A DNA stretch of 64,000 bases from Flavobacteriaceae bacterium UBA5544 (GTDB lineage Bacteria; Bacteroidota; Bacteroidia; Flavobacteriales; Flavobacteriaceae): positions 1 through 64,000 of the forward strand of contig DINI01000031.1 in NCBI GenBank assembly GCA_002426755.1. Reading direction: 5' to 3'. Positions 25,990 to 34,006 of this stretch are shown here, one piece after another. The position numbers were made by a program, and so were the translations under genes. The notes beneath the pieces are model-generated. The model had not been told where the DNA came from and did not search any database. It saw only the letters and a list, made by a program, of their open reading frames with translations. The stretch's first letter is position 1. The number at the start of each line of letters is the position of its first letter.

Positions 25990-27534
25990 ATGAGTAGAAA
26001 AGACGACTTTTTCAATCATATCGTTGAAGGAAATACTTGCAAAGGTGAGTTTATTACTCTGGGTGCTGCAATGTTAGATGGAGAGACAATGACCAATGCC
26101 TTTGTCAATGTTCCTTTAAAAACTTTAAACAGACATGGCTTGATTGCTGGAGCCACAGGTACTGGAAAAACAAAAACACTTCAAGTATTGGCTGAAAACC
26201 TTTCAGAAAAAGGAGTGCCTGTTCTTTTGATGGATATCAAAGGTGATTTAAGTGGATTGGCAGAACCAAGCCCAGGGCACCCAAAAATTGATGAGCGTCA
26301 GGCTAAAATTGGCTTGCCATTTGAAGGGAAGAATTTTCCTGTTGAAATATTGACACTTTCCGAGCAAGATGGTGTACGTCTTCGTGCAACAGTTAGCGAA
26401 TTCGGGCCTGTTTTATTATCACGGATTTTGGATCTATCAGAAGCACAATCTGGTGTAGTTGCCGTTATTTTTAAATATTGTGATGACAACAAAATGCCAC
26501 TTCTGGATTTGAAAGATTTCAAAAAAATTCTTCAATACACAACTCAAGAAGGCAAAGAAGAGTTTGAAGATGCTTATGGGCGAATTTCCACTGCCTCAAC
26601 CGGTGCCATCTTAAGAAAAGTTGTGGAATTGGAACAACAGGGCGCCGATTTGTTTTTTGGTGAAACCTCTTTTGAAGTTGATGATTTATTGAGAATTGAT
26701 GAAAATGGCAGAGGCTATATTAACATTATTCGATTGACAGATATTCAGGATAGACCAAAATTATTTTCAACTTTTATGTTGAGTTTATTGGCTGAAATTT
26801 ACTCAACCTTTCCAGAACAAGGGGATACTGGAAGACCGGAATTGGTGTTGTTCATAGATGAGGCTCATTTGATTTTTAATGAAGCATCCAAAGCACTTTT
26901 AAATCAAATTGAAAGTATCGTGAAATTGATACGCAGTAAAGGTGTTGGTATTTATTTTGTCACCCAAAACCCAACAGACGTTCCAGAAGATATTTTGAGC
27001 CAATTGGGATTAAAGGTCCAGCATGCCTTGCGTGCTTTTACCGCTAATGACAGAAAAGCCATTAAATTGACTGCTCAAAATTATCCAGATACCGATTATT
27101 ATGATACTGCAAGTGTTTTAACCTCTTTAGGAACAGGAGAAGCTTTGGTATCTGCTCTCGATGAGAAAGGGAAACCAACTCCCTTGGCTGCAACAATGAT
27201 GCGAGCTCCAATGAGTCGAATGGATATTTTGACGGATTCCGAATTGAGCAATCTATTGGGGAAATCTAAATTGGTAAAAAAATATAATGAAACCATCGAT
27301 AGGGAAAGCGCTTACGAGATGCTAAACTCTAAAATCGAGAAAGCAGAAGCTGTGGAGGCTAAAGAAAAAGCGCAAAAAGAATTGGAAGACCTTAAAAAAG
27401 CACAATCCAAGCAGCGAACAACAACTACTTCAACAAGAAGAAGTACCGCAATGAACCCTGTAGTAAAAGTATTGACCAGCGCAACATTCATTAGAAGCGT
27501 GTTTGGAATTTTGACCAAAGTGCTTAAAAAATAA
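25990..27534 (+). CDS. HerA/FtsK-like ATPase (DUF853 family)
   Basis: A 514-residue cytoplasmic P-loop ATPase. Walker A is GATGTGKT (54-61), followed by VLLMDIKGDLSGLAEP; Walker B is LVLFIDEAHLIF (about 286-297), then VTQNPTDVPEDILSQLGLKVQHALRAFT. This is the pattern of the helicase HerA-like / DUF853 family (E. coli YjgR). A charged coiled-coil region (about 440-485) and a basic, hydrophobic C-terminus follow. The physiological role is not known. A lipoprotein gene starts 31 bp downstream. Confidence 0.92.
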   Translation: MSRKDDFFNHIVEGNTCKGEFITLGAAMLDGETMTNAFVNVPLKTLNRHGLIAGATGTGKTKTLQVLAENLSEKGVPVLLMDIKGDLSGLAEPSPGHPKIDERQAKIGLPFEGKNFPVEILTLSEQDGVRLRATVSEFGPVLLSRILDLSEAQSGVVAVIFKYCDDNKMPLLDLKDFKKILQYTTQEGKEEFEDAYGRISTASTGAILRKVVELEQQGADLFFGETSFEVDDLLRIDENGRGYINIIRLTDIQDRPKLFSTFMLSLLAEIYSTFPEQGDTGRPELVLFIDEAHLIFNEASKALLNQIESIVKLIRSKGVGIYFVTQNPTDVPEDILSQLGLKVQHALRAFTANDRKAIKLTAQNYPDTDYYDTASVLTSLGTGEALVSALDEKGKPTPLAATMMRAPMSRMDILTDSELSNLLGKSKLVKKYNETIDRESAYEMLNSKIEKAEAVEAKEKAQKELEDLKKAQSKQRTTTTSTRRSTAMNPVVKVLTSATFIRSVFGILTKVLKK

Positions 27535-27565
27535 TCGATACTTCAATCACAAAAAATAATTTTAA

Positions 27566-28120
27566 ATGAACAAATACATCATCAGTCTTTTTGTAATAAC
27601 ACTTTTGTTTTCGAGTTGCAAAAAAGAACAAGACCCTTTTTTGGTCAGTAAAAAAAATGTGGGTTTTTTAACTGACAGCACAAAGGTAAAAGACCTAAAA
27701 CTGGTATTCCCCAATGACTCCGTGGTCAATTACAAAGGTGATGCGACTTTTAAAATTCCGATGAACATGGTCGAAATTTATGAGAAAGGCGGCAATTTGC
27801 TGTTAACCCTGACTCCTAAAAAAATGTCTGACTCTTCATCAACAATCACAAATATTCGTATTGAAGATTCGCGTTTCAAAACCGAAAAAGACATTTCTAC
27901 GTTAAGTAGGTTCAAAGATATTCAGGACGCCTATAAAATTTCAAAAATTGATAATTTACTCAATTCCCTCGTGATTTCGGTGAATGAAATCAATGCGCAA
28001 TTTGCAATTGACAAAACAGAGTTACCAGCAAATCTGCGATATGATATGAATTTGAAATTTGAAGCATCACAAATTCCTGATAATGCCAAAATAAAATATT
28101 TCTTTATTAATTGGGATTAA
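27566..28120 (+). CDS. Lipoprotein of unknown function
   Basis: A 184-residue protein with a lipoprotein signal (LLFSSC, Cys18). No named domain was recognised. The mature part begins KKEQDPFLVSKKNVGFLTDSTKV and contains phrases such as LKLVFPNDS and LLTLTPKK, suggestive of a small beta-rich protein. It is probably in the outer membrane or periplasm. It follows the HerA-like gene by 31 bp, so co-transcription is likely though a functional link is unclear. Confidence 0.82.
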   Translation: MNKYIISLFVITLLFSSCKKEQDPFLVSKKNVGFLTDSTKVKDLKLVFPNDSVVNYKGDATFKIPMNMVEIYEKGGNLLLTLTPKKMSDSSSTITNIRIEDSRFKTEKDISTLSRFKDIQDAYKISKIDNLLNSLVISVNEINAQFAIDKTELPANLRYDMNLKFEASQIPDNAKIKYFFINWD

Positions 28121-28204
28121 AAAGATATTGAATAAAAAAAAAACAGATACACATAGGTCTAAAATTGAACGTGAACCGATTGCAGTTTACTGAATACTGA
28201 AAAA

Positions 28205-29176
28205 ATGAATCCAATAATTGCCAAACTATTAGTGAGTGTCGCTCGGAAACGTGTGGAAAAGAAGCATCCACAAACTCCAGCAACAAAACGCGAAGTGGTA
28301 CCTATGGTAAGAACGGTTCAGGTGGAGTTGACCCATGCAATAAAAGAGTATATTTTTATTGTAATTGGAGTTTTTTCAGCAGGTTTCGGTTTAAAGGGTT
28401 TTTTATTGCCTAACAGTTTTATTGATGGTGGAGCAACAGGGGTCTCTTTATTATTGCAGAATTTAACCGAGATTCCATTAGAGATTTTATTGATTATTGT
28501 GAATCTTCCATTTGTAATTCTGGGAGCACAAACCATAAATAGAAAATTTGCCATTAAAAGTATTATTGCGATCTCCATGTTGGCAATTGTGGTACATTTA
28601 ATTGACTATCCAACCATTACAGATGACAAGTTGCTTATTGCTGTTTTTGGCGGCTTTTTTTTGGGACTTGGAATCGGAATGTCGATGAGAGGTGGTGCAG
28701 TGATTGACGGCACTGAAGTTTTAGCGATATTTTTAAGTAAAAAATTAGCGCTAACCATTGGTGATGTCTTGCTTTTAATAAATATTTTGATTTTTTCTTT
28801 TGGTGCTTATGTTCTTTCTGTAGAAATTGCACTTTACGCTATTTTAACCTATCTCGCGGCGGCAAAAACTGTCGATTTTGTAGTGGATGGTGTTGAAGAA
28901 TATGTTGGGGTTACCATCATTTCAGAAAAACATGAAGCAATACGGATTATGCTCACCGAAAATTTAAGAAGAGCTTGTACAATTTATGCTGGAAAAGGTG
29001 GTTATGGAAAACGTGGAGAAAGTTATGACAAAGACATTCTTTACACCGTAATCACGCGTCTTGAAATGTCAAAATTGCAAACCGAAATTGACAAAATAGA
29101 CAAAAATGCTTTTATTATTATGGGCACCGTAAAAGATTTGAGAGGCGGAATGATTAAAAAGAAACCTATGAAATAA
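28205..29176 (+). CDS. YitT family membrane protein (DUF161 with C-terminal DUF2179)
   Basis: A 323-residue inner-membrane protein. A basic cytoplasmic N-terminus of about 45 residues precedes five to six TM helices (about 48-230), with GLKGFLLPNSFIDGGATGVSLLL and GMSMRGGAVIDGTEVLA as family marks. The soluble C-terminal DUF2179 domain (about 235-320) has VTIISEKHEAI, GGYGKRGESYDKDILYTVITR and a final DLRGGMIKKKP. Transported substrate is not established. Confidence 0.92.
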   Translation: MNPIIAKLLVSVARKRVEKKHPQTPATKREVVPMVRTVQVELTHAIKEYIFIVIGVFSAGFGLKGFLLPNSFIDGGATGVSLLLQNLTEIPLEILLIIVNLPFVILGAQTINRKFAIKSIIAISMLAIVVHLIDYPTITDDKLLIAVFGGFFLGLGIGMSMRGGAVIDGTEVLAIFLSKKLALTIGDVLLLINILIFSFGAYVLSVEIALYAILTYLAAAKTVDFVVDGVEEYVGVTIISEKHEAIRIMLTENLRRACTIYAGKGGYGKRGESYDKDILYTVITRLEMSKLQTEIDKIDKNAFIIMGTVKDLRGGMIKKKPMK

Positions 29177-29198
29177 AAGCAAGTTCATTTTTTTTAAA

Positions 29199-29226
29199 GT
29201 GGCAATTACATTAATTTAATTGTCAC
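29199..29226. other. Hairpin upstream of the cupin gene
   Basis: Arms GTGGCAATTA / TAATTGTCAC pair at nine of ten positions around an 8-base loop, 27 bp before the cupin start. No T run follows on the plus strand, so an mRNA leader structure or operator is as likely as a terminator. Confidence 0.35.
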
Positions 29227-29252
29227 AAAAATAAAAGTTATCCCCACGAATA

Positions 29253-29621
29253 ATGACTAAAAAATATATCATACAAAATTCACCATTTGTTGTTCCTACA
29301 ACGGATGGTAAAATCATCAAAGAACATTTTGGACTGGCTAGCCTTGGCAATTCAGAAATAAGCATTGCCCACATGATAGCTCCCGCTGGTTGGAGCGAGC
29401 CCTTTCAAACGCCAGAATTTGATGAGTATACATTTATTATTAAAGGGAAAAAACAATTTATCATTGATGGTGAAGAAATTGTTCTTGAAGCTGGTCAATC
29501 CATAAAAATCAATAAAAATACTCGTGTCCAATACTCGAACCCATTTACGGTGGCGTGCGAATATTTGGCAATTTGCTTACCTGCTTTCTCAATGGAAAGT
29601 GTAAATCGCGAAGCAGAATGA
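29253..29621 (+). CDS. Small cupin-domain protein
   Basis: A 122-residue single-domain cupin. The first cupin motif region is SIAHMIAPAGWSEPFQTPEFDEYTFIIKG and the second is LEAGQSIKINKNTRVQYSNPF. The usual G(X)5HXH histidines are largely absent, with Glu/Asp in EFDEY, so metal binding is doubtful. Ligand and reaction unknown. It overlaps the hydrolase gene by four bases (ATGA). Confidence 0.85.
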   Translation: MTKKYIIQNSPFVVPTTDGKIIKEHFGLASLGNSEISIAHMIAPAGWSEPFQTPEFDEYTFIIKGKKQFIIDGEEIVLEAGQSIKINKNTRVQYSNPFTVACEYLAICLPAFSMESVNREAE

Positions 29622-30448
29622 AGAATTTAATTGTAAAATGCATTGGAAATTATTACAATGTCATAAGCTATTTATCTAAAAAACAAGCAGCTGACAAAGC
29701 TCTATATTTATTTACAAAACCTCGCAATGGTCGTAAATTGAATGAAGCCCAACGGGAATTTCTAGACACGGCATTTCAAGAAGAATATAAATATGGGAAG
29801 CATACCATTATGACTTATAGATGGTTGGGAGATAAAACTACTATTTTATTGGTTCACGGGTGGGAAAGTAATTCTTACCGTTGGAAAAACTTGATATTGG
29901 AGCTGAAGAAAAAAGGTCATAATATTGTTGCCTTAGATGCACCTGGACATGGAAATTCTGGAAGCCGTTTTTTCAACGCGATTTTGTATTCTGAATTCAT
30001 AAATGTAGTAGCTCAACGTTTTAAGCCAGAAATCATCATTGGACATTCCGTTGGTGGCATGGCATCGGCATTTTTTCAAAATAAATATCAGTTGGAGAGT
30101 ATTGAGAAAATGATTCTTTTAGGTGCACCTTCAGAATTTACAGATGTCTTAAAACGATATACCGACATGTTGGGTTACAATCAACGCATCACCAATCAAT
30201 TAAATCTAACCATTGTAGACCGTTTTGGTGACAAACCTGAAAATTTTTCAACGGCCAAATATCTTGAAAACATCAAACCTAAAGGTTTGATTATTCACGA
30301 TGAATTGGATACCATCATTCCCTACAGTGATGCTTTGTTGATTAAAAACAGCTTCAAGGATAGCGTTCTCATTACAACCAAAGGTTTGGGGCACTCCCTA
30401 AATGACGAATCGGTGGCGGCCCACATTTACGACTTCATTGAAGCATAA
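29618..30448 (+). CDS. Alpha/beta hydrolase
   Basis: A 276-residue cytoplasmic hydrolase. The oxyanion region is LLVHGWESNSYRW, the nucleophile elbow is IIGHSVGGMA (Ser in GHSVG), the acid is in HDELDTIIP and the catalytic His in KGLGHSLND. The ATG at 29618 was chosen because it overlaps the cupin stop as ATGA; an earlier in-frame codon would lie inside the cupin gene. The substrate is unknown; the coupled cupin may belong to the same small-molecule pathway. Confidence 0.9.
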   Translation: MKNLIVKCIGNYYNVISYLSKKQAADKALYLFTKPRNGRKLNEAQREFLDTAFQEEYKYGKHTIMTYRWLGDKTTILLVHGWESNSYRWKNLILELKKKGHNIVALDAPGHGNSGSRFFNAILYSEFINVVAQRFKPEIIIGHSVGGMASAFFQNKYQLESIEKMILLGAPSEFTDVLKRYTDMLGYNQRITNQLNLTIVDRFGDKPENFSTAKYLENIKPKGLIIHDELDTIIPYSDALLIKNSFKDSVLITTKGLGHSLNDESVAAHIYDFIEA

Positions 30449-30454
30449 AGTTCC

Positions 30455-30462
30455 TATCTTTG
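30455..30462 (+). promoter_or_regulatory. Promoter -7 box of the RluF-type gene
   Basis: TATCTTTG ends 6 bases before the ATG at 30469, predicting a leaderless or nearly leaderless mRNA. Confidence 0.55.
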
Positions 30463-30468
30463 TGCTCT

Positions 30469-31233
30469 ATGGAAGACAATCTAAAACGAATCAATAAATA
30501 TTTAAGTGAAGTAGGCTATTGTTCACGTCGGGAAGCTGATAAGTTGATTGAGGCTGGTCGCGTTACCATCAATGGAAAAGTTCCTGAAATGGGAACAAAG
30601 GTAGCTCCAAATGATGTGGTTCATGTGGATGGTAAAACCATCGTAGATACCAAAGAAAGTTTTGTTTACCTCGCCTTTAATAAACCCGTTGGAATAGTTT
30701 GCACGACAGACACACGAGTTGAAAAAGACAACATCATCGATTATATTAATTATCCCAAACGTATTTTCCCTATAGGTCGATTGGACAAAGCCAGTGAAGG
30801 ATTGATTCTTTTGACTGATGATGGTGACATCGTAAATAAAATTCTTCGCGCGAGCAACAATCACGAAAAAGAATATATTGTGACTGTAGATAAACCTATC
30901 TCACAAACATTTGTTGAACGGATGTCCAATGGTATTCCAATTTTGGATAGGATTACGAAAAAATGTGAAGTCAAAAAATTGAGTTCCCAAGAATTCAGAA
31001 TTATTTTGACACAAGGTCTCAACCGCCAAATACGCAGAATGTGTGAATATCTCAATTACGAGGTAGAGACATTGAAACGTGTGAGAATTATGAATATCAA
31101 ACTTGATATGCCAGTTGGTGAATACAGGGAATTGACCAAAGATGAACTCAAAACGTTGAACGGACTTCTTGAAGATTCTCAAAAATCCTATCTGGCTTCA
31201 GAGACCTTCAAAAGAAAAAAAAGGGAGAAATAG
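30469..31233 (+). CDS. rluF: Pseudouridine synthase, RluF type
   Basis: Isomerises uridine in RNA, by family the 23S rRNA uridine near position 2604 (EC 5.4.99.21). In 254 residues it has an N-terminal S4 RNA-binding domain (RINKYLSEVGYCSRREADKL), the catalytic Asp106 in GRLDKASEGLILL, and the RsuA-family stretch NRQIRRMCEYLNYEV. NNHEKEYIVTVDKP matches RluF better than RsuA/RluB. A charged tail of about 35 residues ends KRKKREK. The ATG at 30469 fits the S4 start; an upstream TTG lies inside the promoter box. Confidence 0.9.
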   Translation: MEDNLKRINKYLSEVGYCSRREADKLIEAGRVTINGKVPEMGTKVAPNDVVHVDGKTIVDTKESFVYLAFNKPVGIVCTTDTRVEKDNIIDYINYPKRIFPIGRLDKASEGLILLTDDGDIVNKILRASNNHEKEYIVTVDKPISQTFVERMSNGIPILDRITKKCEVKKLSSQEFRIILTQGLNRQIRRMCEYLNYEVETLKRVRIMNIKLDMPVGEYRELTKDELKTLNGLLEDSQKSYLASETFKRKKREK

Positions 31234-31293
31234 TTACGGCATCCGCAATCTCTTAATTAAAATATTCTTATTTTTAATAAAAACTAACATCTT

Positions 31294-31482
31294 ATGATTC
31301 GAATATTGGCTTTGATTTTAACCATCGGCGGTATGATTGCCCTGATTCTCGGAGTCTTGGGAATTTTTGGCAACAATCTAGTAGCATTGAGTCCTTGGGC
31401 ATTGACCATTTTGGGTGGTATTTTCTTTATTTCAGGAGTGTCCATGCTTAAATATCGTAAAGACACACCTTCAGAAAATTAA
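31294..31482 (+). CDS. Small two-helix membrane protein
   Basis: A 62-residue protein with two hydrophobic segments (about 3-25 and 33-52) and a polar C-terminus (KYRKDTPSEN). No family name recognised. It is 60 bp after the RluF gene and 3 bp before the VOC gene, so it is probably translated with the latter. The tight spacing and clean membrane pattern support it as a real gene. Confidence 0.65.
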   Translation: MIRILALILTIGGMIALILGVLGIFGNNLVALSPWALTILGGIFFISGVSMLKYRKDTPSEN

Positions 31483-31485
31483 TTT

Positions 31486-31911
31486 ATGGAAACCCCCATC
31501 TCTCCTTTTCATATTGCGATTCCCGTTTATAATTTAGAGGAATGCAGAACATTTTATAGAGATATCCTTAATTGTGATGAAGGCCGAAGTAGTGACCATT
31601 GGGTCGATTTTAATCTGTTCGGCCATCAATTGGTGATTCATTACAAACCTAAATCAAACGAAGATTTATATACCAATTCTGTAGATGGCAAAGAGGTTCC
31701 GGTGCCACATTACGGTGTGGTTTTACCGTGGAAAACATTTCAGGATTTTGCAAAGAATTTAAGCGCGAAAGGCGTTCAATTTATCATAGAACCTTACATA
31801 AGATTTGAAGGACAAGTGGGCGAGCAAGCCACTATGTGTTTTAATGACCCTTCTGGAAATGCCTTGGAATTCAAAGCATTTAAAGACATTACGCAGTTGT
31901 TTGCGAAATAG
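31486..31911 (+). CDS. VOC (glyoxalase/bleomycin resistance) family protein
   Basis: A 141-residue single VOC protein: PFHIAIPVYNLEECRTFYRDIL opens the first beta-alpha-beta module, and CFNDPSGNALEFKAFKD closes the second. Possible metal ligands are the His in FHIAIPV and the Glu in ALEFKAF. Members include dioxygenases and thiol transferases; the substrate here is not clear. Its last 23 bases overlap the convergent membrane-protein gene. Confidence 0.88.
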   Translation: METPISPFHIAIPVYNLEECRTFYRDILNCDEGRSSDHWVDFNLFGHQLVIHYKPKSNEDLYTNSVDGKEVPVPHYGVVLPWKTFQDFAKNLSAKGVQFIIEPYIRFEGQVGEQATMCFNDPSGNALEFKAFKDITQLFAK

Positions 31912-32620
31912 TTGCTCTCTTCTTTTTTGCTAGATAGAACGGCAGATAAATTATCAACAAATAGGGTATCAACAGGAGTTGTACAACAATAATGTACAGC
32001 GGCCATTCTCCAAAATAATCCAAAACGGAAGCCGATTTTGGTTTTTCATTGAGGTAAAAATAATTGGCATCCAACATCCAATTTATCAAAACCATCAACA
32101 ACACATATAACTGGAGTGCAAAAAAGGATTTAAACACGCTTTTAAACGTTGGTCGCATTCCAAAAACAAACGTGGCGTAAAAAATAATCGCCAACAGTCC
32201 TAAATGAACCACCCAATATCTGAAGTAATCGAAGGTTGGAAAACCCTCGGCAATATCTGGCGTGATGACACCTTGCAAGGTACCGGCAATAATCCAAAAT
32301 AACAAAATTTCGTACATCCAGAATTTTCTGTAGTAGGTAAAAATTGGGATAAGAAGCGCAATGAGACTACAGAGATATAAAGGCAAATCGGTCTTCACAC
32401 TATAAGTTCCCAGACTGATGAAATAAATATGAAACGCAATGACGGTGAAGGATACAAGACATCCCAAAAGATGAAAGACCTTAACCTGAATTTGTCTGGA
32501 AAGCTTCCTTTGTGAGTATCTAATAAGAAAAATTGAAACAATAACTGATATAAGAATTGGAAACAGATGTTCCCAACTTCCTATTGCAACCCGCTCCAAA
32601 AGGCATAACCTAAAAATCAT
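31889..32620 (-). CDS. TIGR02206 (YwaF-like) integral membrane protein
   Basis: A 243-residue protein with seven predicted TM helices. LPLYLCSLIALLIPI, GTLQGVITPDI and WVVHLGLLAIIFY are the conserved family stretches. The function is not established. It starts 18 bp after the folD stop in the same direction, so it is probably expressed with folD. The 3' end overlaps the VOC gene by 23 bp in convergent orientation. Confidence 0.88.
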   Translation of the reverse strand: MIFRLCLLERVAIGSWEHLFPILISVIVSIFLIRYSQRKLSRQIQVKVFHLLGCLVSFTVIAFHIYFISLGTYSVKTDLPLYLCSLIALLIPIFTYYRKFWMYEILLFWIIAGTLQGVITPDIAEGFPTFDYFRYWVVHLGLLAIIFYATFVFGMRPTFKSVFKSFFALQLYVLLMVLINWMLDANYFYLNEKPKSASVLDYFGEWPLYIIVVQLLLIPYLLIIYLPFYLAKKKRATISQTTA

Positions 32621-32638
32621 GATACAATATAACGATTG

Positions 32639-33520
32639 TTATTGTATCATTTGACGTTCTCTCGCCAACAAGGTATTTTTAAGCAACATAGCAATGGTCA
32701 TTGGACCAACGCCACCTGGAACCGGTGTTATATAGCTTGCTTTTTTACTGACATTTTCAAAATCGACATCGCCTGTAATGTAATATCCTTTTTCACTGGA
32801 TTCGTCCGTGACTCTAGTAATGCCAACATCTATAATAACGACGTCGTCCTTAACCATTTCTGCTTTTAAGAAATTTGGAACTCCAAGTGCAGAAATGATA
32901 ATATCAGCTTGGGAGGTTATCTGTGTGATATTTTTAGTGTGACTATGTGTCAATGTCACTGTAGAATTTCCAGGGAATCCTTTTCGCCCCATCAAAATAC
33001 TCATCGGTCGGCCAACGATGTGGCTTCTACCTATCACAACAGTATGCTTTCCTTGCGTATCGACTCCGTATCTGTCCAACAGCTCCAAAATTCCGAAAGG
33101 TGTCGCTGGTATAAATGTGGACATATCCAAAGCCATTCTTCCAAAATTCATTGGATGAAAACCGTCCACATCTTTATCTGGATTAACGGCTAAAAGTACT
33201 TGCTGTGTATTGATTTGTTTTGGCAAAGGTAATTGTATGATAAACCCATCAATATCAGGATTTTCATTTAATTCTTCGATTTTATCCAACAACTCGATTT
33301 CACTTGTGGTATTTGGCATTCGAATCATGGTGGAATCAAAACCGACACGCTCACAGGCTTTCACTTTACTCGCAACATAGGTCAAGCTGGCACCATCATT
33401 TCCAACAATAATCGCAGCCAAATGTGGTACTTTTTCACCTTTGGCTTTCATTTTTTTAACCTGTTCTGTAATTTCATCTTTGATGTCGTTACTTACTTTT
33501 TTTCCGTCGAGTAGAATCAT
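32639..33520 (-). CDS. folD: Bifunctional methylenetetrahydrofolate dehydrogenase / cyclohydrolase
   Basis: Converts 5,10-methylene-THF through methenyl-THF to 10-formyl-THF (EC 1.5.1.5 and 3.5.4.9), 293 residues. The catalytic YxxxK is Tyr48-Lys52 (YVASK). The signatures GFIIQLPLPKQI, DKDVDGFHPMN, VIGRSHIVGRPMS and PVPGGVGPMTIAMLL are all present. The start ATG lies 10 bp from the inverted-repeat unit 33531-34002, which separates it from ffh. Any promoter for folD must therefore lie within or beyond that unit. Confidence 0.97.
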   Translation of the reverse strand: MILLDGKKVSNDIKDEITEQVKKMKAKGEKVPHLAAIIVGNDGASLTYVASKVKACERVGFDSTMIRMPNTTSEIELLDKIEELNENPDIDGFIIQLPLPKQINTQQVLLAVNPDKDVDGFHPMNFGRMALDMSTFIPATPFGILELLDRYGVDTQGKHTVVIGRSHIVGRPMSILMGRKGFPGNSTVTLTHSHTKNITQITSQADIIISALGVPNFLKAEMVKDDVVIIDVGITRVTDESSEKGYYITGDVDFENVSKKASYITPVPGGVGPMTIAMLLKNTLLARERQMIQ

Positions 33521-33530
33521 TTCTTTTTAA

Positions 33531-34002
33531 GTTTTCAGTCGCAGTCGCAGTTGGCAGTATGAAGATGCTAAAATCTCATTCTGGATTTACTCCGAATTTA
33601 TCTGGATTATTAATCATATAATTTATAAGTTTTCCAATTTCCAAAGATTGAATGTTTAAACTTTGAAATGTAGAATCGTCTATATATTTGCAAGCTAAAG
33701 CAAATTCCAACCATGTAAAGGTTTCAGAATTTTCGGCATCTGCATCGGTCAGTTTACTAACGAAATGTCGAGGATACAATCTTTTTCTGTAGGATTCAGA
33801 AATATTAGCGGCAACTGAACGAGAGCTTCTTCTCACTTGGTCAGTCAATGAATAAGTTTCTTCTTTAGGAAAGTTTTTGGAGACTTCAAAAATATCCATG
33901 GCCAAATCAAATGATTTTTGGTAAGCTATTAATTTTTTAAAATCCATAGTATTTGGAATTGAACTTGACGTAAAAACTGTGACTGTGACTGCGACTGAAA
34001 AC
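33531..34002. mobile_element. 472-bp terminal-inverted-repeat unit carrying a four-helix-bundle gene
   Basis: The ends are perfect 16-bp inverted repeats: GTTTTCAGTCGCAGTC at 33531-33546 and its complement at 33987-34002, each continuing inwards as CAGT/ACTG hexamer-like repeats. The only gene inside is the four-helix-bundle gene 33576-33947. The right end is 4 bases from the ffh stop codon, the left end 10 bases from the folD start. No transposase and no clear target-site duplication. A gene-less relative lies at 37476-37587. RNA from the unit would fold with the ends as a long stem, like the 23S rRNA intervening sequences that encode the same protein family. Confidence 0.75.
33576..33947 (-). 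CDS. Four-helix-bundle protein, 23S rRNA intervening-sequence protein family
   Basis: A 123-residue protein of the S23 / TIGR02436 family, the fold also found in Avd of diversity-generating retroelements. Family marks are DFKKLIAYQKSFDLA, FPKEETYSLTDQVRRSSRSVAANISES and a C-terminal IGKLINYMI. The family is small, basic and pentameric in known members and thought to bind nucleic acid; its role is not settled. The gene lies wholly between the two inverted repeats of 33531-34002, in the same direction as ffh and folD, so it is probably transcribed from the ffh side. Confidence 0.9.
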   Translation of the reverse strand: MDFKKLIAYQKSFDLAMDIFEVSKNFPKEETYSLTDQVRRSSRSVAANISESYRKRLYPRHFVSKLTDADAENSETFTWLEFALACKYIDDSTFQSLNIQSLEIGKLINYMINNPDKFGVNPE

Positions 34003-34006
34003 TACA

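Noticed and set aside
29555..29617. Longer N-terminus for the alpha/beta hydrolase
   Set aside because: It would sit inside the cupin gene and adds a non-conserved stretch; the ATGA overlap at 29618 is the better start.
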